The notes under the pieces are model-generated. The model was not told the DNA's origin. It saw only the letters and a list, made by a program, of their open reading frames with translations, and did no database searches. Positions 11,201 to 22,100 of a stretch of DNA of 41,229 nt are shown one piece after another. A program made the translations under genes and the position numbers. The DNA lies in contig JABDLV010000015.1 in NCBI GenBank assembly GCA_013001815.1, forward strand, positions 1 to 41,229, read 5' to 3'. The stretch's first letter is position 1. Every line of letters starts with the position of its first letter. Source of the stretch: Bacteroidia bacterium (lineage in GTDB: Bacteria; Bacteroidota; Bacteroidia; AKYH767-A; OLB10).

Positions 11201-12258
11201 CAGGTAAAACAGATTTTGTTTTTGTTGATGAAGGGATTAGAAGCGTAGAACATGTTAAAATTAGTAATCAAATAAAAAACACAGCACAGGGCAAAGAGCT
11301 GCCAATTATTCTTTTTAATGCTGACAGAAATAGAGTTACAGATGACATCAAAGAAAGTTTTGATTCAATAATTTTAAGATACAGCGGTAAACAAACGTAT
11401 TTTGAAACTCTGGTAAAACAAATTGCTAAAAAACAATACAAGCCTGAAAAAGAAGGACTAAAAGAACTAAAAATCAATACCAAACTTAGCAAAGAATTTC
11501 CGCTGAACATTTTGGTTGCTGAAGACAATCTCATAAACCAAAAATTGATTCAAATTATCTTAGAAAAACTGGGCTATGAAATTGATATTGCTGCAGATGG
11601 AGAAAAAGCCCTTCAAATGCTGGAAGAAAAGCCATATGACCTTATATATATGGATATACAAATGCCTAATAAAGACGGACTTGAGACTACTTATGAAATA
11701 ATTAATTCTAAAACCTTTAAACACAAACCTCGTATAATAGCTATGACTGCCTTTGCCCTTCAGGGCGATAAAGAAAAATGCATTGAGGCAGGCATGGTAG
11801 ATTATATTTCAAAACCCATTCGCATTGAAGAGATTCAAGACAGCATTAGAAAATGGGGAACTAAACCAGAAGAAACCGAGGTTATGGAAGAACAATTAAA
11901 TCCTGAAACGCAGACCATAGACAATGACGCTATAGAGCGCTTGAAAGAAATTTCAAAATCTGTAGACCCTAATTTTTTAAGCAGCGTTATTAATATGTTC
12001 TTAGACCAAAGCCCAACGATTATTACGGAAATTAATAATCACCAAAAAAGCGGAGACACCACAAAAATGTGGCAAGCTGCACATAAGCTAAAAGGCTCTA
12101 GTTTAAATTTAGGAGCTAAGCACCTTGCTGAACTTTGTAAAGAAATTGAATTGAAGGGTAAAAGTGGGATTTTAAATGGTGTTGTTAGCCTAACAGATCA
12201 ATTAGACGGTGTTTTTGAAAAAACGAAAAAGGAATTATTAGAAGTTGCGAAAAAATAA
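8233..12258 (+). CDS. hybrid sensor histidine kinase (TM, multiple PAS, HisKA, HATPase, REC, REC, Hpt)
   Basis: [19 protein letters not shown] (H-box), [13 protein letters not shown] (N-box), [13 protein letters not shown] (G-box); canonical REC2 [12 protein letters not shown]...[13 protein letters not shown]...ISKP; Hpt AAHKLKGSS. Confidence 0.92.
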   Translation: MAAGISILNILEAKKKFSGYAILYFQGLCLLLAAAMLLTHYFDIPSTSDGFQKFLIDRQEFAIFPILLLILSFFIPAFKKYLPELFIAFFLITTVFLIGTFYQNGFSLSYAVIIVALVLFANLHLNKIWSIVLFNLLVLAFMQFLFITGSVESGINPFTFFVFMVVTMLASVWFQLYRLRYDIMLHNRELLLYKMYDEAPDAYLLIDAKSKQIIDANAQAMSLFDYPNKDLLKSLSLESIILGSEKGNGLHFDFSDLANHTYLNEEVECLTANGERFWTNASVKLINGDVNVIQARFTEITGEKEQREIELAGLKQFKHFFDNASAGIFITDQLGAILYSNEHLASTLELSKIGQPGTESIEKILGEKLERLPLLFGSGGTEKSFIDKQCKLLNGDDRWLTLAHSKYTDNATRRTNHIYVLNDITPYKTREGSLKENEEGFRKVFEEGHFGMAVIGTDQKIIRINPTFCELLEYSPEELKRLTLNGVTHPDDAINNENTIEQLVNGTIPSSKIQKRFIKKDGSVIWTNFTASGIRNEDEELQYVIAMVEDITDSKTIEQALMNSKANLTSLIENTNDPIFAFDNQNKITIVNSACKQFFYEHYQKAIREGDVLDNLVHEDELDKWHGKIAKVKLGETLSGTEEYENAEGEKIYYEVSLHPIITEEGFITGASFFARDITQRIKHENEIVHAKEIAEEATSAKSQFLATMSHEIRTPLNGLIGMSELLKTTKLSPKQKDYAETIQLSGEALLSIINDILDFSKIESNKMELEKNPFEIRRCIEETFDILYYRALEKQNQLLYEIDTDIPESVIGDKTRLRQILVNLVGNAIKFTEGGQINVFANLVESEDEDEVIIQFAVKDTGIGISEEQQGRLFQAFTQADSSITRKYGGTGLGLAISSRLSQMMGGKIWIESEPNVGSTFFFTIITQTVPTEIIEVKESDFERLKKKSVLLICDHEPTCDLIESFLNEWKMNISIASSIRDTLKIVKAGKTDFVFVDEGIRSVEHVKISNQIKNTAQGKELPIILFNADRNRVTDDIKESFDSIILRYSGKQTYFETLVKQIAKKQYKPEKEGLKELKINTKLSKEFPLNILVAEDNLINQKLIQIILEKLGYEIDIAADGEKALQMLEEKPYDLIYMDIQMPNKDGLETTYEIINSKTFKHKPRIIAMTAFALQGDKEKCIEAGMVDYISKPIRIEEIQDSIRKWGTKPEETEVMEEQLNPETQTIDNDAIERLKEISKSVDPNFLSSVINMFLDQSPTIITEINNHQKSGDTTKMWQAAHKLKGSSLNLGAKHLAELCKEIELKGKSGILNGVVSLTDQLDGVFEKTKKELLEVAKK

Positions 12259-12260
12259 TT

Positions 12261-13268
12261 CTATAGAATATTTACCTCTCGTTCCAATTCAATATTAAAT
12301 TTCTCCTTTACTGATTTGATTATCTCTTCTGATAATTTAAAAACCTCATCTCCGCTAGCTTTATCATAGTTTACCAATACCAGTGATTGCTTTGCATGAG
12401 ATCCTGTATCTCCCACTCTTTTTCCTTTCCACCCACAAGATTCAATTAACCAACCCGCTGCCACTTTAACTTCTGTTTCAGAAACTGAGTAACCAACCAT
12501 GTTTGCGTGAACTTCTTTTAACAAATTAAATTGCTTAGAACTAATTACAGGATTTTTAAAAAAACTACCAGCATTTCCCAGTTCCTTGGGGTCAGGTAAT
12601 TTGCTACTTCTAATTGCAATAACAGCATCACTCACCGTTTTAATACTTACTTCACCAGTCTTGTTTTCCTCCAAGTAATTTTTCAGGCTACCATAGGAAA
12701 TATTAACCTGAGATTTCTTTGAAAGCTTAAGTGCAACAGATGTAATAATTACTTTGTTCTTCAATTCATTCTTAAAAATGCTATTCCTATATCCAAACTG
12801 GCAATCACCTGCATTAAATGATTTTATTTTTTTCGATTCAATGTCAAATGCCTCCAAAGAGTGAAACACATCTTTCAGCTCAACACCGTATGCTCCAATA
12901 TTCTGAATAGGACCCGCACCTACACTTCCGGGTATTAATGATAAATTTTCAATTCCCGAATAATTATTTTCTACAGCCCACAAAACCAAATCATGCCAAA
13001 CCACTCCTGCTCCTGCTTTTACTATTACGGCACTATCTGATTCCTCAACTATTTCTATCCCCAAAATTTCATTTTTAATGACTAATCCATCATAATCCTT
13101 CCTAAACAAAATATTGCTACCCCCGCCAAGAATAAAGAAATTTGAATGCGAATCATCAAACAGTTTCTCAAGCTCACTTTTATTGCTAACAGCAACAAAC
13201 TGCTTAGCAGAAACGTCAACCCCGAAGGTGTTATACTTTTTTAATGAAATATTATGCTGAATGTGCAT
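12261..13268 (-). CDS. murB: UDP-N-acetylenolpyruvoylglucosamine reductase
   Basis: NISLKKYNTFGVD, LGGGSNILF, IPGSVGAGPIQNIGAYG, GSFFKNPV, AGWLIESCGWKG. Start set at MHIQHNISL, inside the listed ORF. Confidence 0.92.
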   Translation of the reverse strand: MHIQHNISLKKYNTFGVDVSAKQFVAVSNKSELEKLFDDSHSNFFILGGGSNILFRKDYDGLVIKNEILGIEIVEESDSAVIVKAGAGVVWHDLVLWAVENNYSGIENLSLIPGSVGAGPIQNIGAYGVELKDVFHSLEAFDIESKKIKSFNAGDCQFGYRNSIFKNELKNKVIITSVALKLSKKSQVNISYGSLKNYLEENKTGEVSIKTVSDAVIAIRSSKLPDPKELGNAGSFFKNPVISSKQFNLLKEVHANMVGYSVSETEVKVAAGWLIESCGWKGKRVGDTGSHAKQSLVLVNYDKASGDEVFKLSEEIIKSVKEKFNIELEREVNIL

Positions 13269-13304
13269 TGATGTAAATAAAAGAATGATTGGCAATGTAA
13301 AAAA

Positions 13305-15203
13305 TTAAGGCATAAAACCCACCACCTTAAATTCTATTCTTTCATTTTCTGCATGTTCTTCGTCCAAACACACCATTCCATCTTTACAATGGTTTACCAA
13401 TCGAGATTCTCCATAACCCACCGTACTTACTCTACTGGAACTAATCCCACGACTTGATAAATAATTTTTTACGGCATTTGCTCGATTAGAACTTAGTGAT
13501 TTATTGGAAGCACTAGAACCAATTGAATTGGTATGCGCGGCAATTTCTACTCTTAAAGTAGTATTAAAAAGCATGATGTCCGCTAAATTTTGAAGTGCTT
13601 TATCAGTTCCCTCTTTAAAACTAGTAGCCTTTTCCTCAAATTGAATTTCATAATTCACTACGCTTTGACTCAACAATATTTGATCTAAGCTCATACCGTA
13701 GTATTTTGTATTCGATTCTCTAATACCTGCCGTATTAATATCGAACTCCTTATAATAAAACGAGTTATTACCGGAAGTTATCTTATACTTCTTATTCGGC
13801 TGCAAAACAAATTCAACCTGGCCATTATCACTCGTGTACTTTGTTTCCAACTTTACGTTCCCTGAAAATAAATTCACGGCTACATTTCGCAAATTTCCTT
13901 TGGTTTCACTATCTGATAACGTTACGTTGACTTTTATTTTCGCCAAGCCCTTGGTAAAACTATAAATCATGTCGGCTCCATTTCTATTCGAATTGAAGAA
14001 ACCTGTCTTTCCTTGCTCATCAATGGTAAAACCAAAATCATCCAAAGAAGAATTTATCGGGTAACCCAAATTAACCGGCTCAGACCAAGAACCACCGCTA
14101 TACACAGAATAAAAAATATCTAAGCCACCCATATTGTGATTAGCTCCGGATGAAAAATATATAACTGAATCATTTTGCAAGTAAGGGTAAACTTCATTTT
14201 CTGATGAGTTTACATTTGGACCTAAATTTTTAGGCGTTGTCCACTTATCCTCTACTTTTCTTGACCAATACAAATCTGTGCCTCCGTATCCCCAAGGCAT
14301 ATCTGACATAAACACTAAAAACTTTCCGTTTTTACTCAACGTAGGATGTGCAACAGAATAATCATTGCTACTTACAGAAACTTCTCCATCAATTATCCAT
14401 TCAGCATTTAAAAATACCGCTCTGTATATTTTTAATGTGCTTAAATTATCTGCATTTTTTTCAGGCTTATCATTCAAGTAATTATTTCTGGTGAAATACA
14501 TTGTATCTCCACTCGCATTTATTGCGAACGGACCTTCATTGAATATTCCATTTACTTCTCCAATAATTGGTTCCGGCTGCAACCAATTATCAAACTCAGT
14601 AAGTTTCACAAAAAATATATCGTATGTATTGTTACCGGAAAAAGAACTTGTACCATTGGCACGCTGTGGATGATCTCTATCTGATACAAACATTACTCCA
14701 CTCTTATGCACCCTTGGGCTAAAACTAGATGAATTCAACTCATTCCATTCAAGCAAATTAATGCTATACATGGTGGTATCATTATAAAAAAAGTGCTCAA
14801 TTGAATCACAAGAACTAATAAGCTGCTTAATTGATGCATTGTTTCTATCAATAAGTAAATATTTATTTAAATACTTTTTAGCTAACTCATAGTTTCCATT
14901 TTTCATTAGCACCTTGGCATAAGCGAAATGATGCCTCGGAAGCACTTTACTTTTTTCCATTGCCAATGAATACCACTGTTCTGCTTCCTTATTATAATTA
15001 AGCAGTCCATAACATTCAGCGGTTCTTAAAATTGCCTTTTCATTCTGGGTTTTAATTGCAACATCCTCATAATTACGCAATGCATTGTAGTATGCCAGAT
15101 CTTCATAAAATCTATCTGCCGTTCGCATTTGCATACTTGCACATCCTGAAGCAACTATAACAGTTATACAAATAGCAATAATATTGAAAAACCTACTCTT
15201 CAT
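13305..15203 (-). CDS. PorE-like OmpA-family lipoprotein (TPR, PD40 beta-propeller, CRD-like, OmpA_C)
   Basis: Lipobox VIVASGC; TPR-like N-term; PD40-like HPTLSKNGKFLVFMSDMPWGYGGTDLYWS; CRD-like NVTLSDSETKGNLRNVAVNLF; OmpA motif SLSSNRANAVKNYLSSRGISSSRVSTVGYGES. ATG at 15203 preferred over TTG at 15209. Confidence 0.85.
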   Translation of the reverse strand: MKSRFFNIIAICITVIVASGCASMQMRTADRFYEDLAYYNALRNYEDVAIKTQNEKAILRTAECYGLLNYNKEAEQWYSLAMEKSKVLPRHHFAYAKVLMKNGNYELAKKYLNKYLLIDRNNASIKQLISSCDSIEHFFYNDTTMYSINLLEWNELNSSSFSPRVHKSGVMFVSDRDHPQRANGTSSFSGNNTYDIFFVKLTEFDNWLQPEPIIGEVNGIFNEGPFAINASGDTMYFTRNNYLNDKPEKNADNLSTLKIYRAVFLNAEWIIDGEVSVSSNDYSVAHPTLSKNGKFLVFMSDMPWGYGGTDLYWSRKVEDKWTTPKNLGPNVNSSENEVYPYLQNDSVIYFSSGANHNMGGLDIFYSVYSGGSWSEPVNLGYPINSSLDDFGFTIDEQGKTGFFNSNRNGADMIYSFTKGLAKIKVNVTLSDSETKGNLRNVAVNLFSGNVKLETKYTSDNGQVEFVLQPNKKYKITSGNNSFYYKEFDINTAGIRESNTKYYGMSLDQILLSQSVVNYEIQFEEKATSFKEGTDKALQNLADIMLFNTTLRVEIAAHTNSIGSSASNKSLSSNRANAVKNYLSSRGISSSRVSTVGYGESRLVNHCKDGMVCLDEEHAENERIEFKVVGFMP

Positions 15204-15209
15204 ACTCAA

Positions 15210-16145
15210 TTAAAAATATCTTGGGTCTGCAATTTTTAAAACATCCCGACCAAAATCTAATCCTATCATAATTTCATGACTACCGGAACTAAAATTTCTA
15301 ATATCAGTTAAGGTGGCATCATATGAATATCCTATTCTAAATTTATCAGTCAATTTATATTCTACCAAGCCAAGTATTGCATCACCGGATCGATATGAAG
15401 CACCGATCCAAATAATGTCACTTAACAACACATTTACATTCATATCAAACTGAACTGGTGCAGCCTCAACATATTTTACCAGCAAATTGGGCTTCACTTT
15501 TACTTCCGGGTTCACATCAATAACGTATCCGCCACTCACATAGTAGTGCCTTATTAAACGATGCAATTGATCACCTTTTACACTAATACTCTTGTTCGGG
15601 TCATAATTCAACAAATAAGGTACAGAGAACCCTGCATAAAATTTTTCTTGGAAATAAAATGCACCGAAACCGGCATTTGGTAAAAAGTCGGTAGCTGTAT
15701 TCAATTCATAAACCGGGTCATTGGTATCCCAATAAATTAAATCTGAAAGATTTGAAGAGTAGAGCGAAAAACCACCCCTTAAGCCCAAAGACAAGTTTCC
15801 TTTCCCTGTTGGCAGTAAATATGCGTAATTTCCAAAGAAGTCTGTTTGATTTGTAATTCCAAGCTTATCATTGCTTATTACAGCACCTAATCCAACTTTT
15901 TTATTGCTCAACAATCCTTGAACACTTGCGGTTTCCGTAACCGGTGCACCATCAAATCCTGTCCATTGCTTTCTAAACATAAATGAAGCACTAACAAATG
16001 GTTTTGCTGCTGCATATGCCGGATTTATAGTAAGATGACTAAACATATACTGACTACTCATATTATTTTGTTGAGCCACAGAATCATTTGTTCCTAAAAA
16101 TAATATAGAAACAACTATTAAACTATATGTATATATTTTTTTCAT
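15210..16145 (-). CDS. PorP/SprF family T9SS membrane protein
   Basis: QQNNMSSQYMFSHLTINPAYAAAKPFVSASFMFRKQWTGFDGAPVTETASVQG...GIGYSYDATLTDIRNFSSGSHEIMIG-type signature. Ends 6 nt before the PorE-like ATG. Confidence 0.9.
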   Translation of the reverse strand: MKKIYTYSLIVVSILFLGTNDSVAQQNNMSSQYMFSHLTINPAYAAAKPFVSASFMFRKQWTGFDGAPVTETASVQGLLSNKKVGLGAVISNDKLGITNQTDFFGNYAYLLPTGKGNLSLGLRGGFSLYSSNLSDLIYWDTNDPVYELNTATDFLPNAGFGAFYFQEKFYAGFSVPYLLNYDPNKSISVKGDQLHRLIRHYYVSGGYVIDVNPEVKVKPNLLVKYVEAAPVQFDMNVNVLLSDIIWIGASYRSGDAILGLVEYKLTDKFRIGYSYDATLTDIRNFSSGSHEIMIGLDFGRDVLKIADPRYF

Positions 16146-16148
16146 TGC

Positions 16149-19100
16149 TTATCTCCTCCTTATATCTACATATCCATTTACTGAATTAGCACCATTATTA
16201 CTTCTAAAAATAATAAAGTATGTTCCATCAGGTAATTCATCTCCGGAATTATTTACTCCATTCCAGCTATTGTCATAATTTTTCTGATCATAAACTAAAT
16301 TACCCCATCTGTTAAATACAAGAAATTCATTTTGAGGAAAGGCTTCTATGCCTTTAATGACAAAATAGTCATTTCTCATATCATTGTTTGGCGTTATACC
16401 TGTAGGCAATTCTAATGGGTCAATGCAATCCTGAGGATCTTCCAACGTAATTATTACTGAAGCTGAATCCCTGCAATCTCCATTCACTACGGTCCATAAA
16501 AATTCGTTAGGACCCTGAGATAATCCTGATATCATAGTGGTAGACATGGTAGAATCATCAAACGATCCCGAGCCAGAAATTAATGTCCAATAGCCAATGC
16601 CCGATTGTGGTGGTGTAGCTGTTAATGATGCGGTATTTTCACAAACTGATTTATCAACACCGGCAATTGCATTGATTTCACTTGATGCAACAACAATTAC
16701 TTCCGCACTATCAAAACAAATACCATCGTTCACTATCCAATAAAATATATTATTTCCCTGCTGTAAATTTGATACTACGGTATTTGAAGCGCTTGAATCA
16801 TCAATGACTACAGTGGGATCAATTGACACCCAAAATCCATCAGCACCGGGAGGTGGATCATCGGCCATTAATACAGTTGTTGTAACTCCGCATATATTTA
16901 CATTTCCCATCGGATTACCAAATAATGGCGGAGGTTGAGTAATTGTATATGTAAGACTTGTATCACAACCTTTATCGTCTGTTATGAATATTGTATAGCT
17001 TCCTGCACCTATATTGATTAAATCTTTAGTAGGGGCTCCTGTTATCCACAGGTATGAATAAGGAGCTGTACCACCATTTACCTCTAAATAAATTGCAGCA
17101 TCCTCTAAACCATTACAGGAAACATTAAATGACCCATTCAGTGTAGGAATAGAATCCTGAACATCCCAATTACCTGGTCCATCCACCACTATTGCTTCAG
17201 TTGCAATACAGCCCAACACATCTGTAATGGTTACAATATATGTATTTGGTGATAAACCTGTAATGGTATCATTCGTTGCTCCATTGCTCCACAAAATAGT
17301 ATAAGGCGGATTCGCAGCTGTTATCACCAATGATATGCTTCCGTCATCAGCCCCTGGGCATGTCACACTGCTAGAATCAATACTCACTATTTGCGGACCG
17401 GATAAATCACTTAATGCAACAACACCTGTTTGAGTACACAAGTTGGCATCCGTTATTGTAACAGTATAGCTACCTGCTGCTATGTTATTAATGCAAGCAG
17501 TTGATTCACCAGTGCTCCACAGGTAAGTATAACCGGGAGTTCCACCTACTATATTCGCACATGCACTTCCCGTTGAAACACCGCAACTAGGAGGTACAGA
17601 GTTAAATGAAATTGAAATTCCGGCACTCGGTTGACCTATAACATGACTCGTATCACTGCTACATCCAGTGGAATCTGTCACAGTAACCGTATAGGTCCCC
17701 ACACTTAGCCCGCTAATATCTTCAATTGTATCACCAGTGGGTGTCCATAAATATGTATAACCGGGTACACCACCACTAACGCTTATATTTATTTCTCCAT
17801 CAGACCCACCAAAACATTTTACATTAGACAAAGAGTTTAAGAAAATTACCGGCTTACCTGTATTCACCAATGTAATAGAGAATGTAGAGTCACAACTCAA
17901 TGCATCTGTTATGGTAACCAAATAAGTCCCTTCAGCCAGATTGCCAATTGAATCTGTGGTAAATCCATTTGACCATAAATAAGTATATGTTCCTGATCCA
18001 CCAGTCCCGCTCACATCAATGGCTCCATTATTTAAATCACAACTAGGATGATAATCAATGGAATTAATTCCAATTGCATCAGACTCAGTCACTGTCTGTG
18101 TAAACACACTGACACAATTATTAGTATCTGTTACTGTAAGGGTATATGTACCTACAGACACATTTAATAAATCCTGAATTGTATCACCCCTAGACCACAA
18201 ATAAGTAAATGGCTGAGAAGGCCCTAACACACTAATATCAATTATTCCATCACTACCACCATTACATGAAACATTCTTTAATAATGACAAAGTTATTTGC
18301 GGTGTAAACAAATCTAAAATTGTATCACTCAACTGTGTCACGCAACTATTGCTATCTGTAACTGTTAAAGTATAAATTCCGTGGGGTTGATTAAATATGG
18401 CCGCAGTAGTATCTGAATTAGACCACATATAACTATACGGAGTTACACCACCAGTTACAGTTGCACTTATTGCTCCATTAATGCTATCACACGTTGCTGG
18501 TGTAGTTGCTAACGCAAGCACTAATTCATCAGGTTCAGATATAACGAATACAGAACTATCTACACATCCATTGCTGTCCACTACTTGGATTGTATATACG
18601 TCCGCACCCACCCCGGTTAAGTCTTCAGTAGTAAAACCATTAGACCACGTATATAAATAGCTTGGAGTTCCCCCGGCTACACTGATAAAAATTTGACCCG
18701 TAAGCGCTCCATTACATTTAACATTAAACGTAGTATCCAAATTTATTACAGGATTTCCATTATCTATTAAAGTTGTTGAGGCTGTTTTTGTACAAGAATT
18801 TGCATCTGTAACAGTAACTGTATATGTACCACCACTTAAAGAATCTACGCTTGCGGTTGTATCACTGGTTGACCATAGGTATGAATAAGTTGAAGTGCCT
18901 CCTGAAACTACTGCAGACAACATTCCGTTGGATGAATTACATATTGGAGTAACTGAATTAAGACTTAACATTAATTCTGTAGGCTCTGTAATTGTATAAG
19001 AACTGCTATCTGTACATCCTAACAAATCAGTAATTGTAAGTGTATAAATACCTGCGGTTAAGCCAGAAACATCCTCAGTAGTTTCACCATTAGACCAATT

Positions 19101-22100
19101 GTAGAGATAAGGCGGTGAACCAACGGAACCAAAAACATTAATGATACCTGCTGATTCACCAAAACACAAATTATTATTTATAGAAATTAAATTAATCATT
19201 GGAGGTCCTGCATCAAATATGGTATCAAACACTGTGATTTTACAGTTATTTGAATCTATAACGTCAACAGAAATTGGACCACCCGGCTGTGCATTCGTAG
19301 ATGAAGTTGTTGAACCGCTTGACCATAAATAAGTATATGGTGGTGTTCCCCCTAATACGACCACTGCTGCGGATCCATTAAGCAAACCACAAGTAGCATC
19401 CACTGTCACTGTGGTTGCAACTAGGGCAAGAGGTTCGGTAATTGTATAATTTGTTGTAATTACACAGCCATTTGCATCGGTAATTGTAAGAGTATAACTG
19501 TTAGCTGCAACACCAAGCAAGTCTTGCGTAGTTTCTCCATTAGACCAATTATAGGTATAAGGCAACAGTCCCCCTGTAACACTTACATCGATTAAACCAT
19601 CTGCCGCACCATTACATGTTGCATTCTTTAAGGAATCTAAAGTAACTGATGGAGCCCCATCATTATTGATATTAACATTAACAATAGAACTACAACCAAT
19701 TGTGTCAGTAATAGTCAAAGTATAAGTACCAGCAATTTGGTTAGTAATTGAATCCACCACGCTACCCGTTGACCATAAATAAGTATACCCTGGAGTTCCC
19801 CCACTTAGCATTGCCACTGCAGAACCATTACTAACACCACAATTAGCATTAGATACATTAAAAGTAGCTACAATTTCGCTCGGTTCATTTACTAGTACCA
19901 CCAAAGTATCTGCGCATCCATTGGTGTCAACTACAAATACAGTGTAGGTATCAGCTATTAAACTATCTATGTTTTGTGTTGTTTGTCCATTCGACCAAAA
20001 ATAAGAATATGGCGGTGAACCGTCTACCACATTTATATTAATAGCTCCATCTAAATATCCAAAACATGTAACATCTACAACTGATGCAATACTTGCAACC
20101 GGGCTATTGATGAAATCAATTGTTACACTTGATGTTTCGGTACAGCCATTTGCATCTGTAACTGTAACGGTATAAATACCCATTGACAAATTACTGATGT
20201 TGCTTGTGGTTTCTGAATTCGACCACAAGAAACTGTAAGGCGTAGTTCCCCCAGTGGGTATAGCCATTGCACTACCCGTTCCATCTACACAAATTGCATT
20301 TGCACTAGTTATACTAACATCCAATACAGTTGGCTCGAACAATAGATATGCAGCAGTATCTGCACATAACAAAGAGTCTGTAACAATTACCGTATATAAA
20401 CCCGCTACTAAATTATTATTGGATGTAGTTGTATTACCATTACTCCAATTATAAATAAACGGACTGCTACCATTTAATACCGAAATGTCAATCGATCCAT
20501 CGTTTCCTCCAAAACATGAAATATTGCTTAAACTATCCAAATTAATATTTGGTGGTAGTGTAGTGCTGATTACAACTACTTCTGATTTAGTACATAAATT
20601 TGCATCTGTGACAGTAACAGTATATGATCCAGCAACTAAACCGCCAATTGAATCAGTCGTCCCGGCAGTTGACCATAAATAAGTATAAGGAAGAGTACCT
20701 CCTGAAACTGTAGTGCTTATTGAACCATTCGGATAAGTACAAATAGAGTTTATTTGCGTAGTTGATAATTGCAATTCTGTTGGCTCGCCTATAAATGCAG
20801 CTATTGTATCGCTACACGAATTACTATCAACAATTATAACACTATAAGCCCCTGCTACAACCCCTATCAAATCTTGTGTGGTTGCTCCGCTTGACCAAGT
20901 ATATGTAAATGGTAATGTACCTAGCGTTTCACTAACATAAATCGAACCTGTGGATGCACCAAAACAATCAACATTAGTAATTGAATCAATGCTTAATATA
21001 GGTCCGGGAATGTCAGTAACTAAAACACTTGTGCTAGTTGTACATCCATTATCATCAGTAACGGTAACAGAATAGGTTCCGGCTAATAATCCATTCACGT
21101 TAGCCGTTGTTGAAGCATCAGACCATAAAAAACTATAACCAGGAGTTCCACCCGAAGAGATTGCACTTACCGTTCCATTAGCATTTCCACAGGTGCTGCT
21201 CACAAATGTGGTTGTAACACCTAGTTTTGCCGGTTCTGTTACTACAATACTTGTAGTTGCTGTACAACCATTTGCATCTTGAACTGTAACAGAATACGTA
21301 TTTGCAGTTAAATTTGAATTTAATTCTGTTGTATTCCCATTGCTCCATAGATAGCTAAATGGAGCTGTGCCATTGGTTAGGCAAATATCAATTAAACCGG
21401 TACTGGCACCAAAGCAGTCAACATTTATTATAGTATCTATACAAATAGTTGGGCCCGGAATATCTAGTATTGTTGCACTTGAAGTTTCGGTACACCCGTT
21501 TGCATCTGTAACGGTTACAGTATAGACTGATGCAAATACACCACTTATAGAGCTTGTAGTACTCAAATTTGACCACAAATAACTATAAGGTCCTATTCCC
21601 CCAGAAGCAGAAGCACTTGCACTTCCGTTGTTACTGCTACATGTACTGCTATTAGTCGAAATATTCACGCTCAACACTGCTGGCTCATTAACCGTAGCAT
21701 TAATCACTGCAATACAAGAATTATTATCCGTAACTGTAACCGTATATGCCCCAGCTAAAAGATTATTAATATTCTGAGTGGTAGCTGAATTCGACCACAA
21801 GAAATTAAAAGGAGAAGTTCCACCAATAACATTAATCGAAACGGCACCTGTGCTATTTCCAAAACAATCAACATCTATAATCGTATCAATCGATAATGTT
21901 GGCCCTGGAATGTCAGTTATAGTAGTACTTTTAGAAATTGTGCATCCATTAACATCTGTTACAGTAATAGTGTATACTCCTGCCAATACTCCTCCAAGTG
22001 ATGAATTAGTTGTAAAATCAGACCACAAATATGTATATGAAGGGACACCCCCACTTGGTGTGGCAATTGCACCCCCATTGGCATTTCCACAAGTTGAGCT

